Below the pieces are notes generated by a model that was not told the DNA's origin, searched no databases, and worked only from the letters and a program-made list of their open reading frames with translations. A program made the position numbers and the translations under genes. A stretch of DNA of 64,000 nt from Chryseobacterium sp. Lineage in GTDB: Bacteria > Bacteroidota > Bacteroidia > Flavobacteriales > Weeksellaceae. The stretch lies in contig NZ_JAFAJM010000006.1 of the NCBI RefSeq assembly GCF_019236175.1, positions 1 to 64,000 on the forward strand. Reading direction: 5' to 3'. Every line of letters starts with the position of its first letter. Position 1 is the stretch's first letter. Shown here piece by piece: positions 17,830 to 28,100 of the stretch.

Positions 17830-18978
17830 TCAAATTTTATTTAGCAATTCTAAAGGGGCAACAAAGACCCTGTAAAGGATTCCTTCGAATGTAAAACCCC
17901 ATCCTGACATCTCCACTCTATATAGTAATGAGAAGATTATGATACTTAGCACCACGTAAAACTTCTTGTTGACCATGATGGGTTCATAAACATAAATTGA
18001 GCGCCCATTCCTCAGCACTAAAGCAAAAAGCACAATCATAAGCATCATATGGATATACATCCACCTTCCCCAGTCTATAGCCAGATAAAAGAGTGGTAAT
18101 GAAAACAAAAGTGCACCGATCAACAAAATAGATAAAATCTTTCGGTTATTTAGATATTTGAAATAATACCCTATATGAAAAACACTTATTGCCAGACTTA
18201 CAAAATAAAGTCTATATTCTTTGGCATGTTCCTTTATATATTGTCTTTCATCAATACTCCAATAAAAAATACCATAGGTAGGGTGTACTCCTCTTTTATT
18301 TAAAATCTCCAGAGACATACCCTCATTGACATTTTTACCAAAAAGGATAATCAGCACAGCCGGTACTCCAGCGGCTATAAAATATTTTATATATCCGGCA
18401 TACTCCAGCTTTCCTCTTTTTAAATAAAGTGCAATGGCAAAATAAGGAATATAAAAGAGTGTCACCTCATGCAATAATGTACTGATACAAAGCAATACGC
18501 AAAAAATATACTCTTTTGTTTTGGAAAGTTTATCATGATCCAGTAAGTAAACAAAATAAGTAAACAACAGAAAGACAATGAATTCTTTTTTTCCTACATA
18601 GGTTACCGTATTTAATAATCCGATAAAACCTATAGCAGACATCAACAATGACAGATAAAGAAAGTCCGTTACCTTATACCGGATCAGCTTTGTATAGTAC
18701 CAGAAGAATCCGGCAATAATTAAAAATTGAAAAAAGTAAACAATATAATTAAGCCTCAGTCCTGTAAGATCCTGTAAAATAAAGAAAAAACTTCCGGAAA
18801 GCCCTCTTCTTTTAAACCCGCCGTCTTCATAATTGATCAGCCAGTCTGCGAGAATATATCCGTCATCTTTAAAATTATAGATATAGGTAAAAGCGAGAGT
18901 ATAAATGGCAGTAACTGCAATAAGAAAATAAATAAAGATCTTAATATTAAAACAGTGTATAAATTTCTCTAACCTCAT
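17830..18978 (-). CDS. Polytopic membrane protein of unknown function
   Basis: The 382-residue protein has about ten hydrophobic segments and a short cytoplasmic N-terminus. A conserved-looking NYEDGGFKRRGLSG stretch follows the first helix. Size and topology resemble Wzy/EpsG-type or glycosyltransferase-C-like membrane proteins, and it shares a region with an EpsG-like protein at 22796 and another membrane protein at 23932, but I do not recognise a family. A role in surface glycan assembly is a guess from context. It reads in the same direction as topA but lies upstream of it. Confidence 0.65.
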   Translation of the reverse strand: MRLEKFIHCFNIKIFIYFLIAVTAIYTLAFTYIYNFKDDGYILADWLINYEDGGFKRRGLSGSFFFILQDLTGLRLNYIVYFFQFLIIAGFFWYYTKLIRYKVTDFLYLSLLMSAIGFIGLLNTVTYVGKKEFIVFLLFTYFVYLLDHDKLSKTKEYIFCVLLCISTLLHEVTLFYIPYFAIALYLKRGKLEYAGYIKYFIAAGVPAVLIILFGKNVNEGMSLEILNKRGVHPTYGIFYWSIDERQYIKEHAKEYRLYFVSLAISVFHIGYYFKYLNNRKILSILLIGALLFSLPLFYLAIDWGRWMYIHMMLMIVLFALVLRNGRSIYVYEPIMVNKKFYVVLSIIIFSLLYRVEMSGWGFTFEGILYRVFVAPLELLNKI

Positions 18979-19164
18979 AGTGTATTTTTAAAACCTGTAA
19001 AAAGAAACAACCTGGAAAACTGGCTGCTGCTCATTTTTTATAAGTCCTAAAATTATGAATTTACAAATATTCATAAGCATATATTTCTTTTTTTTAACAG
19101 GATTAATTCATGATCATTGTTTAAGAGTGAATGACATGTTCAGCCTACAATACACAACCATAAA

Positions 19165-19186
19165 GCCGGCCCCATATGGAACCGGC
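19165..19186 (-). terminator. Hairpin after the FISUMP-like gene
   Basis: On the minus strand a GCCGG/CCGGC stem extends by two G-U and two C-G pairs to nine pairs around an AUAU loop. It lies about 27 bases past the stop of the 19213-22542 gene. The following T run is weak, so this is a probable rather than certain terminator. Confidence 0.5.
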
Positions 19187-19212
19187 ATATTTTCAGTTCT
19201 GCTCCCGCACAT

Positions 19213-22200
19213 TTATTTTTTTTCATTAACCTCTTCTTCACGAAAAGTTATCAACTCCCTTGTCAATGCAGATGAAACCGTGACCTGATCTTTAGGAATA
19301 GGCCCTGATTCATTACCATTGGCATCAGATTTCATTTTTACACATCTGCAATTCATTCCGAAATAAGGATCATTATTATCATGAAAAGCAATCATCCGGT
19401 TTGTGGAAGAAGCCGCATCCCACAGAACACCAATGGGCCTTCCTATGTAATTTGAAAGCAGAGCTCCCGTCCAGATTCCGGGATATTGGAAATTAATAAC
19501 ATTATAATTTCCTGCTGCGCTTTGATTACCGGTCACACTTCTGAATCCTCGCGAGCCTGAATTCGGATATGTCCCGATTCTGTATGACCGGTCATCAAAG
19601 GTATATCCAATTGTAGTTGTCGTACTGGGATTTCTTACCCGTGTCCCTAAATAATCTGTAAGTATACTATACGACGTTGCTACATTTTTATCTTTTTTAT
19701 ACCACGGGGAAATTCCAAAATCCTGATTCGCTGTAATGGCAGTCCCTATGACATCCGGAATTCTCCATCCGTCAGGACACGGATCAAAAGGTGATTTTTT
19801 AGTTGCTCTTCCCCATCTGTCGGGCGCCAGATTAGGTTCATTGGCCAGCCAGTCTGTTCCGTTTGTAAAATTGGGAGCAGCACTGTTAAAAGGAGCAAAA
19901 GTACTCGGAATCATGTATACCAAAGGATTTCGTACAGAATAAGTTAAAACTTTTGAAATTTTATCTGCAATTTTATCTGAAGTCACCACATTGGCATTGG
20001 CAGCATTTGTATAGGTATTAAACGGCACAATATAGTTTCCGGGGAAATTATTATAAGTTGCCGAGGTCAGGGTCGTATAGCTTACCGTTCCGTCTGCCGC
20101 TGTACTTCCTAAAAATATATTATAAGAAGCTCTGTTATCAGCATACTGAAAAGTGGGAATCGGATCTTTTCTTCCCCATTGATAGTGCATTCCTGTTGAA
20201 GCCCGAATTTTTGACAGTTCTGCCGCGGTAGGAGTTAACGGATTGGCAATTAACGGAAAAGCATCGGTAGCACCAAGGTTCCGGTCCATAAACTCTGTCT
20301 GCAATGGACCTGATCCTTTATCAACATAATTTACGTAATTCACAGCATCCGTATTCGGCAGTTCGGTGGTGTAAGAAATGGAAGCGACCGGAGTATCCGT
20401 AACCCAAATATGCCAGCTCCAATAAACAGGATTTGCAATACTTCCGTTATGCAAAGTTACTACTGCATTTCCACTTTGATTGGGGGTAACCACAACAACA
20501 ATTTTAGTATTTGAAATTCCGGAAAGTGAACCTGGCGAAGCATTAGGAATTGTTATTTTACTTATCAGGCCTGAATTTGTACTCCAGAGAACGTTAGCTT
20601 TTAAATTATTAAAATTCAGCGGAGAAAGAATATCTCTATTATTTAAAATTTCACTTTGAACAGAGAATGCCTTGTTTACAGGAATCTCAAGAGTAGTGGC
20701 TGTTGCGCTTTTTACAATCTGATAGGTATTCGGATTATTCATTCCCTCTCTGAATTCAACAACAGGAGGTAAATATTCCGTGGGAAAGTCATAATTATCC
20801 AGCACATATAAAGGATCTTTTATACACCGGCATGCATTAGCTCCCGAAGTTTCTCCGGTTGCTAAGGGCATATACCAGTACCTGCCTTTGATAGCGGGAA
20901 AAGCAGCATCAGGAATATCCGGCTGATCTTTATCTGGAACCATAAAAAGTGTTCTTGCTCCAACTACCGGCGTATTATCGAAATGCTTGGCCATAGTTGC
21001 CGTCCACAAACCGGTATGGTGCTGATCTGTATATTGTCCTAAATGAACCGTAAGCCCCAATTGCCCCGTCCCCGGAAACACACCCATATTCAAACCATTC
21101 ACACTGGACAAATCAAACCCTGTGTTGGCATATAATTTAAACCCCTTCATATAATCCGGAGTATTGGCATCCGTTGGCTTGATTATATGATATTTATTAG
21201 TCTCAAAAGTATTTTTACTCATATTTGTTCTCACTCCAAAGGGTGAAAAGTCTATTCTTACATCATCTATATAAGTTTGAGATGCCAGATTGGCTACCAG
21301 TACTGAAGGAATTCGCCAACCATTCGGACAGGGGTCATAGGAAGATTTATCCCTGTAGGGTCTTGCATTTCCGTCATCATTATAATTAACATCAATTTTT
21401 CCCTGAGAATTATCTGACCATAAATTCAGCTCAGAAAGCTGTGCATCCGGGATGGAAGCTGATTTTCCGAACCAGTTGACCATCAGCGCTGTATTGTTAT
21501 TATAATAAGCAGGCCCTGAGTTATCGTCTTTATTAACATAAATAAGGCTTAGCGGATTTTTGACAGACAGCCTGATATTATTACCTACTTCAGCATTGGA
21601 AAGCAGTACAAATTTTCTAAGATCATCAATTTTCACAGCCCCTGTAAAATTTTTAGCATCTCTGTGTCTTACTCTTCCTATTGATCCGGAAACTTCATAA
21701 AAATCATTCCCTTTTAAAGCCAGTGGCGGAATAGGATCTTTTCTTCCCCATTGATAAAGCAAACCTCCGTTTTTATTCCATTCTGCGGATGTGATTGAAT
21801 TGCCGAGAGCACCCAGATTCCTGTCCATCCACTTCCATTCGGCGTCCGGAATCTTCTCTGTAACTCCGTTCGTCCGTTGTCTTGATACTCCGGTAAAACT
21901 TTTGTAAGTTGAACCATTCTCAGGAGTATCCGTTACCCAAATATGCCATGACCAGAAGACTTCATCATTAATTTTCAAAGCAACAACAGCATTTCCTTCT
22001 TTAGATTTATTAATGGGGACTTTTATTTTAGCATTTTCTCCGGAATCTATTATTTCCAGGACATATCCTACACCTGACTTTATCAGCCCCGGATTATCTT
22101 CCCAAAGAACATCTGCCGTAACTTTTCCGGCAGGAATTCCCGAACCTCCGAGGATTTTATCCTGCAGCCACATGACATATGCCTTCTTTACAGGAACATA

Positions 22201-22542
22201 CAAACCTTCATTATTCTGACTTGGATCAAAAAAATAACTATTAGGAGCTTTTGTCCAGTCTCTTCCATCATCATAAATCTTTCTGCTGACCTTCTGATTA
22301 TTTTTGTAGTCTGAAAAGCCTACATGCATCGCTTTCTTATCCCGCTTTATACGGAAGTGATCAGAATTGCGGGTATTTCCATCCTTTGACCGAGAGATAA
22401 CGGCAATCGTATCCGTATAATTTTTGTGAAGTTTCTCAACCCTAACCTCCCGTTTTTTAAGCTCTATACCATAAACAGAGCCTATACATATCAACACTAG
22501 GCAAATCATTGCCACTAACGTTTTAAACACTGATTTTTTCAT
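19213..22542 (-). CDS. Large secreted protein with duplicated FISUMP-like unit
   Basis: The 1109-residue protein has an N-terminal membrane signal (residues 8-26) and then two copies of one unit about 515 residues long. Each unit shows WSWHIWVTDTP, MDRNLGA (near 240 and 752), YQWGRKDPIP, DPCPxGWRIP (near 405 and 925) and a closing CRC (near 572 and 1067). MDRNLGA plus CPxGWRIP is typical of FISUMP-like surface proteins of Bacteroidetes, whose function is not established. No type IX C-terminal sorting domain is obvious. It is followed by a hairpin and lies downstream of the EpsG-like gene but after a terminator, so it is probably transcribed alone. Confidence 0.75.
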   Translation of the reverse strand: MKKSVFKTLVAMICLVLICIGSVYGIELKKREVRVEKLHKNYTDTIAVISRSKDGNTRNSDHFRIKRDKKAMHVGFSDYKNNQKVSRKIYDDGRDWTKAPNSYFFDPSQNNEGLYVPVKKAYVMWLQDKILGGSGIPAGKVTADVLWEDNPGLIKSGVGYVLEIIDSGENAKIKVPINKSKEGNAVVALKINDEVFWSWHIWVTDTPENGSTYKSFTGVSRQRTNGVTEKIPDAEWKWMDRNLGALGNSITSAEWNKNGGLLYQWGRKDPIPPLALKGNDFYEVSGSIGRVRHRDAKNFTGAVKIDDLRKFVLLSNAEVGNNIRLSVKNPLSLIYVNKDDNSGPAYYNNNTALMVNWFGKSASIPDAQLSELNLWSDNSQGKIDVNYNDDGNARPYRDKSSYDPCPNGWRIPSVLVANLASQTYIDDVRIDFSPFGVRTNMSKNTFETNKYHIIKPTDANTPDYMKGFKLYANTGFDLSSVNGLNMGVFPGTGQLGLTVHLGQYTDQHHTGLWTATMAKHFDNTPVVGARTLFMVPDKDQPDIPDAAFPAIKGRYWYMPLATGETSGANACRCIKDPLYVLDNYDFPTEYLPPVVEFREGMNNPNTYQIVKSATATTLEIPVNKAFSVQSEILNNRDILSPLNFNNLKANVLWSTNSGLISKITIPNASPGSLSGISNTKIVVVVTPNQSGNAVVTLHNGSIANPVYWSWHIWVTDTPVASISYTTELPNTDAVNYVNYVDKGSGPLQTEFMDRNLGATDAFPLIANPLTPTAAELSKIRASTGMHYQWGRKDPIPTFQYADNRASYNIFLGSTAADGTVSYTTLTSATYNNFPGNYIVPFNTYTNAANANVVTSDKIADKISKVLTYSVRNPLVYMIPSTFAPFNSAAPNFTNGTDWLANEPNLAPDRWGRATKKSPFDPCPDGWRIPDVIGTAITANQDFGISPWYKKDKNVATSYSILTDYLGTRVRNPSTTTTIGYTFDDRSYRIGTYPNSGSRGFRSVTGNQSAAGNYNVINFQYPGIWTGALLSNYIGRPIGVLWDAASSTNRMIAFHDNNDPYFGMNCRCVKMKSDANGNESGPIPKDQVTVSSALTRELITFREEEVNEKK

Positions 22543-22718
22543 CTTACTGATATTTATACAAACACCAGCACACCTTTACACCTTTAATATAAAATACGCT
22601 ACGTTTTCATAAACAAACACAACATAAACCGAACTAACACCAAATAGTTCAATTCAATCGCTTTATGAATAAAAAATCAATAATTTAAAATTAACACGAT
22701 CAAAAAATACACCAAAAG

Positions 22719-22746
22719 AAAAAAGTGGCATTAATACCACTTTTTA
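22719..22746. terminator. Intrinsic terminator after the EpsG-like gene
   Basis: A 9-bp perfect stem (22720-22728 with 22737-22745) with an 8-base loop carries A runs on the left and T runs on the right. It lies about 50 bases past the stop of the minus-strand gene at 22796. Confidence 0.75.
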
Positions 22747-22795
22747 TTTTATATTTTTAATGTTAATAAGCTTTTTGTAAAAAAATAAGACAACA

Positions 22796-23935
22796 CTATG
22801 GAAGTAAATAATTTTTATATAAATCAATAGTAAATCTTCCTGCTTTTATATTATTGAAAGCGGAGAAAACTACAAAATTGAAAATAGTAAGCGCTATAAT
22901 AAATGCATAAATCATTCTTTTAACATTGGCTGAAACTACATACATAGCATTAGGAATCAGCAAATAGGAGAATCCGATAAACGCTCCGGCCAATCTTGAT
23001 GAAAAGATAGGATTATTTCTAAAGATAAAATAAAAGCAAATCCCGATAACAGCATAGGCTCTATGATATTCATAATAAGGATAGAGCTCTTTCATTTTGG
23101 TATCAAAAGCAAACAGGAAAAAAGTCAGAATAGCCATCATGGCTTCGGGAATTCCAAAACCGCCGTTCAGCCTCTGAATAGATTCATCCATATACCCGTT
23201 AAACCCTTCCACCAGCATCGTACTTCCGGCGACACCATCCAGAAAACTTCCAAAAGTTCTGTATACTTCAAACGGAGATAAAAATATCGAGGTAATAATC
23301 AGTATCAGCATGGTAATCTTATTCAACGGAATGCGAACAAGCCAGTACATTGGTAAAAACAAATAACTGACACTATGTATTCCGGCTGCCAGTAATATAA
23401 AGAAAAGGTAATGCCAGAATTTTCGTTCTTTAATATACCGTATGGCAAAATACACCATAAAGGTCCCTAAATTCTGCCTGATCTGTCCGCTTTCACCAAT
23501 AAAAAATCCGGGAATAAAAATCAACAATGTAAAAGTAAAGGGATAGAATGTATTATCATCTGTATATTCTACTTTGAAGAATACTGCAAAAATAGCAATG
23601 ACCAGGGTAAGCATATAAAAAGGTGCGTCAAAGACGTTAAGTAAAATCTTATTTATCAACGTATAGAGCCATTCCACATCCAAATGCTCAGGTCCTTCCA
23701 TATGAAGGGCTTTCATAATAATACTTAGATAACTTTTTGTATCAGAATAAATATAAATTCCCCGATAACTTCCATAATCAGGCCCTACATTATCACGAAG
23801 ACCCGCAATAAGAATCAGATAAACCCCTAGAAACCAGAACCACTTCTTTTCCACCTTTCTGCCAAAGACTTCCTGAATACTGAAAAACAGCATATAAACA
23901 ATGGCGATTATATAATATGGATGCAATAAACTCAT
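22796..23935 (-). CDS. EpsG-family polysaccharide polymerase-like membrane protein
   Basis: The 379-residue polytopic protein opens with a helix, then GRKVEKKWFWFLGVYLILIAGLRDNVGPDYGSYRGIY, the charged GLRxxxGxDYxxY motif of EpsG proteins. EpsG-like proteins are thought to polymerise exopolysaccharide repeats at the inner membrane. About ten hydrophobic segments follow. It overlaps the stop of the upstream membrane gene by 4 bases (ATGA), so the two are translationally coupled. Confidence 0.78.
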   Translation of the reverse strand: MSLLHPYYIIAIVYMLFFSIQEVFGRKVEKKWFWFLGVYLILIAGLRDNVGPDYGSYRGIYIYSDTKSYLSIIMKALHMEGPEHLDVEWLYTLINKILLNVFDAPFYMLTLVIAIFAVFFKVEYTDDNTFYPFTFTLLIFIPGFFIGESGQIRQNLGTFMVYFAIRYIKERKFWHYLFFILLAAGIHSVSYLFLPMYWLVRIPLNKITMLILIITSIFLSPFEVYRTFGSFLDGVAGSTMLVEGFNGYMDESIQRLNGGFGIPEAMMAILTFFLFAFDTKMKELYPYYEYHRAYAVIGICFYFIFRNNPIFSSRLAGAFIGFSYLLIPNAMYVVSANVKRMIYAFIIALTIFNFVVFSAFNNIKAGRFTIDLYKNYLLP

Positions 23936-24942
23936 TGATTCGGTATAAAATTTTTAAACTGATGTGAAGCGATCACAATTCCTGTAAGAATTAAGGGTAA
24001 AAACAATCTTGTTTCCCAAAAAAGGCCTACCATTGTAATCATGGCAAGGTAAGGTAACGAAAAGAAAAGAAATTTTTTAAAAACAAGTTTAGAGCCGGAT
24101 TCGCTGCACAGTATATAACTAAAATAAAATCCTATAATCCCAAAAAGCAACCCTGCCAGATTATAAAAACTTGTAAAGTTTTTAAGAAAATAGATCCCCT
24201 CAAAAAAAGAAGACTTCTGAGAGATGCTCAGCCTCAAGCCTATATAAGCCACACAAAATGCAGCGAAAACAAAGAAAATATCTCTTACAGACCTGTAGTC
24301 TTTATTTTTAAATGTATTCCAATCAAAAAATACGGCGGCAAAAAAAGCAATATTCAGGCAGGCCGTTTCCCTTACGAATGTTGAAACAAAAATCACTATA
24401 CACAAAGTAATTAAACTCATGGTCTCTCTTTTATGAAAATATTGTAAGCTAAGAAAAATACCCCACAGGTAAAAGAAAATAGCAATAAGATCACAATTGG
24501 TCGGAACATACTGAACGATTACAATCAGAAAAACCGCCAACAGATGAACCAACATTCTGACTCTGGAATTTAACAGCAACCCTGCTGATTTCAGTTGTAA
24601 GATTTTATCTAAAATAATAGATGATAGAATAAAAAAGAAAGCATTGATGAGAAAGGTGCTATGATAAAAATAAGATCCGCTTTTTGACAATGTTTTTTTC
24701 AGAAAAGGAGTATAATTTTCAACAACATACGTGAAAATCTCCGTCACGTGCACACTGAGAAAATTTGGAATCACCCGGTAAGCATATACGGAAGTAAACA
24801 TAAAATCCGGAGCCTTTTCTGCAGATTTTATCCACAAAACATACGAAGTTTCAAACCCGTAGTATGCCATAGCGAAAAGCAGGAAAGGGAAAATTATGAC
24901 CAATAAAAGTCCGTTTATTTTTTCATCAATTTTTTTAAACAT
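23932..24942 (-). CDS. Polytopic membrane protein coupled to the EpsG-like gene
   Basis: The 336-residue protein has eight to ten hydrophobic segments and a SVYAYRVIPNFLS motif in the first periplasmic loop. I recognise no family. Its 4-base overlap with the EpsG-like gene implies co-expression and perhaps a shared role in surface glycan assembly. It is divergent from the flexirubin locus, from which it is separated by a 194-base promoter region. Confidence 0.68.
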   Translation of the reverse strand: MFKKIDEKINGLLLVIIFPFLLFAMAYYGFETSYVLWIKSAEKAPDFMFTSVYAYRVIPNFLSVHVTEIFTYVVENYTPFLKKTLSKSGSYFYHSTFLINAFFFILSSIILDKILQLKSAGLLLNSRVRMLVHLLAVFLIVIVQYVPTNCDLIAIFFYLWGIFLSLQYFHKRETMSLITLCIVIFVSTFVRETACLNIAFFAAVFFDWNTFKNKDYRSVRDIFFVFAAFCVAYIGLRLSISQKSSFFEGIYFLKNFTSFYNLAGLLFGIIGFYFSYILCSESGSKLVFKKFLFFSLPYLAMITMVGLFWETRLFLPLILTGIVIASHQFKNFIPNQ

Positions 24943-25012
24943 ATCAAAATCTCAATTTCTTACTCAAGAAGTTTTTTGTTTTAAAATACATTTTATCAAA
25001 AGGGAACTTTTG

Positions 25013-25020
25013 CAAAAGTA
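25013..25020 (-). promoter_or_regulatory. Possible -7 box for the EpsG-like pair
   Basis: On the minus strand the sequence TACTTTTG fits TAnnTTTG, 71 bases upstream of the start at 24942. No TTG is seen at the expected distance, so this is a weaker candidate than the plus-strand promoter in the same gap. Confidence 0.3.
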
Positions 25021-25085
25021 GATTTTTTTTTCATTCCTGCTAGAATATTTTATTGATTTTCAGCCAAAACTTACCCCTAAACTAT

Positions 25086-25115
25086 TTTGAACTAATACTT
25101 AAAAATTTAAATTTG
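25086..25115 (+). promoter_or_regulatory. Promoter of the flexirubin plus-strand operon
   Basis: TTTG (25086-25089) is separated by 18 bases from TAAATTTG (25108-25115), a full match to the Bacteroidetes -33/-7 consensus. Transcription would start about 15 bases before the ATG at 25137. The same string, TAAATTTGCAGACTT, occurs upstream of ileS at 63225. Confidence 0.75.
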
Positions 25116-25136
25116 CAGACTTGACTTTATAATGTA

Positions 25137-28100
25137 ATGCATCGTTTTTTTATATTTTTATATTATCTTATTTCCAGAAACAAAATCCTTTCTGTATTTA
25201 TTGCATTAGGGATCGCTGTAATGTGTATCTTTTTTGCTTCAAAAATCAACTTTGAAGAGGATATCAATCAGATCATTCCCAAAAATGAAAAATCTGATCT
25301 TACAGCAAAAGTTCTCAAACAGTTAAACTTCTCAGACAAGATTATTGTTATCATACAGAACAAATCCGGTGATGACAGCTTTCAGCTTTCTGAAACAGCG
25401 GACTCCTTCCTGCAAAAGATTGAGCCTTTGAAAAAATACATCGGTTCTGTACAGGGAAAGGTAAATGATAATGAAATTTCCGAAACGTTTGATTTTGTCA
25501 ATCAAAACCTGCCTTTATTCCTGAATGAAAATGATTATAAAGAAATTGAAAGAAAACTTCAGAAGGACAGCATTGCCCAACAGGTAGAAAATAATTATAT
25601 TTCTCTGGTCTCACCAACGAGTCTTGTCACTAAAAATTTCATCAAAAAAGATCCTCTTGGATTAACTTTTCTGGGAATAAAAAAACTGAATGCCCTCAAC
25701 ATCAGTAAAGACTTCAAACTTGAAGACAGCTATATTGTTACCAAAGACGGAAAAAATCTATTATTATTTATAGACCCTAAAAATAAAAGTAATGATACCA
25801 AATCTAATGAGGCTTTTATTGACGGATTAAATTTAATAAAAGAGAACATCAACAAAGAGTTCAGAGGCAAAACAGAAATCAGTTATTTCGGTTCCCCTGT
25901 AATTGCTGTGGCCAATGCCAAACAGATCAAGAAAGATATTCAGAATACGGTAGTCATCTCCATGACCGTTCTGTTAATCTTACTGATTTATTATTTCAGG
26001 AATTTCTTCACACCTGTGATCGTTTTTCTTCCTACTGTATTTTCCGTTTTACTGGCTTTACTGATTCTATATTTCATTAAAGATAAAATCTCAGCAATCT
26101 CATTAAGTGTAGGAGCCATTCTTATCGGAATTACTATTGATTATGCCCTGCATATTCTTACTCATTATAAGCACAATAACAATATTGAAGAACTTTATAA
26201 AGAGATTACCCAACCAATTGTTTTAAGCAGTGCTACTACTGCGGTTTCTTTTCTCTGCCTGGTTTTTGTACGCTCTGAAGCATTAAAAGATCTGGGGCTT
26301 TTTGCAGCCATTACCGTGATTTTATCTTCTGTCACAGCATTGATTATTGTTCCGCAGCTCTATAAACCTAAGGAAACAAGTGAAAAACACAGCACAAATT
26401 TCATTGATAGGATCGGCTCTTATCCCTACGAAAAAAACAAACCCCTGATTATTGGCTGTTCTGTAATTATTCTGGCCTGTTTATTTGGATTCAGACATGT
26501 AAAATTCAACGAAGACATCGGGGACCTGAACTACATTCCGAAAGAATTAAAACTCAGCGAAGCTAAGCTACAAAAGCTTTCAGATATCACATCCAAGTCT
26601 ATCTATACTATTTCTTACGGAAATTCTGAAGAAGAAGCTCTAACCAGAAATTCACAACTGACAGATTTTCTTGAAAAAGAAAAGAAAGAAGGGAAAATAT
26701 TAAGTTATAATTCCATCGGAAGTATTGTGCTTTCTGAAAAAGATCAGCAAAAGAAAATTAATGAATGGAAGGCTTTTTGGGATACCCATAAAAAACAACA
26801 GACCATTTCCGAGCTTATCACCAATGGAAACAAGTTCGGATTCAACAGCGCAGCTTTTGATAATTTCAATGATGTTCTGAATAAAAATTATTCCGCGTTA
26901 CCGCTGAAAGACTACAAAAAAGTAAAAGCTCTGCAGATTTCTGAGTTTCTGAGTAATGAAAACGGTTTTTACACAGTATCCAATGTCGTGAAGGTGGATG
27001 AAACAAAAAGAGATTCCTTTATCAAAGACATTGAAAAGAAACATGATGCAATTGCTATCGACCGTCAGCAAATGAATGAAAACTTTCTGGGATTACTGAA
27101 AAGAGATTTTAATACACTGATTAATTATTCTCTGCTGGCTATCATTTTAACAATTATTGTCTTCTTCAGAAACTTTGAACTGACTGTACTGACTATGTTT
27201 CCCATAGTATTAACGGGAGTTGTAACAGCAGGGATTTTATATTTCCTGGGGCTAGAACTCAACATCTTCAGTACGGTAGTCTGTACATTAGTCTTCGGGG
27301 TAGGTGATGACTTCAGTATTTTCCTGACTCAGGCAATGCAAAAAGAACACACTTCCGGTAAAAACGAACTTCCTACCTATAGAATTTCAATTATCCTGGC
27401 TGTTTTCACCACCATTCTTTCCATCGGCTCTTTGATCTTTGCCAGACATCCTGCTCTCCATTCTTTAGCATTGGTGGCTCTGATCGGAATGTTCTCGGTA
27501 ATCATCATTACCTCAACATTATACCCGTTCTGGTTTAGGCTACTGATTACAAACAGAGCAAAAAAAGGACTCTCCCCGATTACCTTCAGGTTGCTTGCCA
27601 ATTCACTTCTTTCATTTTTATATTACGGAGTGGGAGGCTTTTTATTTTCAGCGTTCGGAAGCTTCTTTGTTAAAAATTCCAGGGGTAGAACACTCAATAT
27701 TATTAAACTGATTCTTGCAAAATTTTTAACCTCGGTATTGTATTCAAATCCTTTCGTTAAGAAAAGGATTATCATAAATCCGGAAGAAGACTTCAGCAAA
27801 CCTGCCGTTATCATTGCCAATCATACGTCATTTCTGGATACATTAGCTATTGCAATGACGACTCATAAAATCATCTATCTGGTCAACGACTGGGTATATC
27901 AATCCCCTATTTTCGGGAAACTGGTAAGAGCACTGGGATTCTTTCCTGTATCTCAGGGTATTGAAAACGGGATGGATAAACTGAAAGAAAAAGTGGCACA
28001 AGGCTACTCACTTGTTGTTTTTCCTGAAGCAGAACGATCTTACACCAATGACATTAAAAGGTTTCACAAGGGAGCATTCTATCTTGCAGAACAATTTAAT

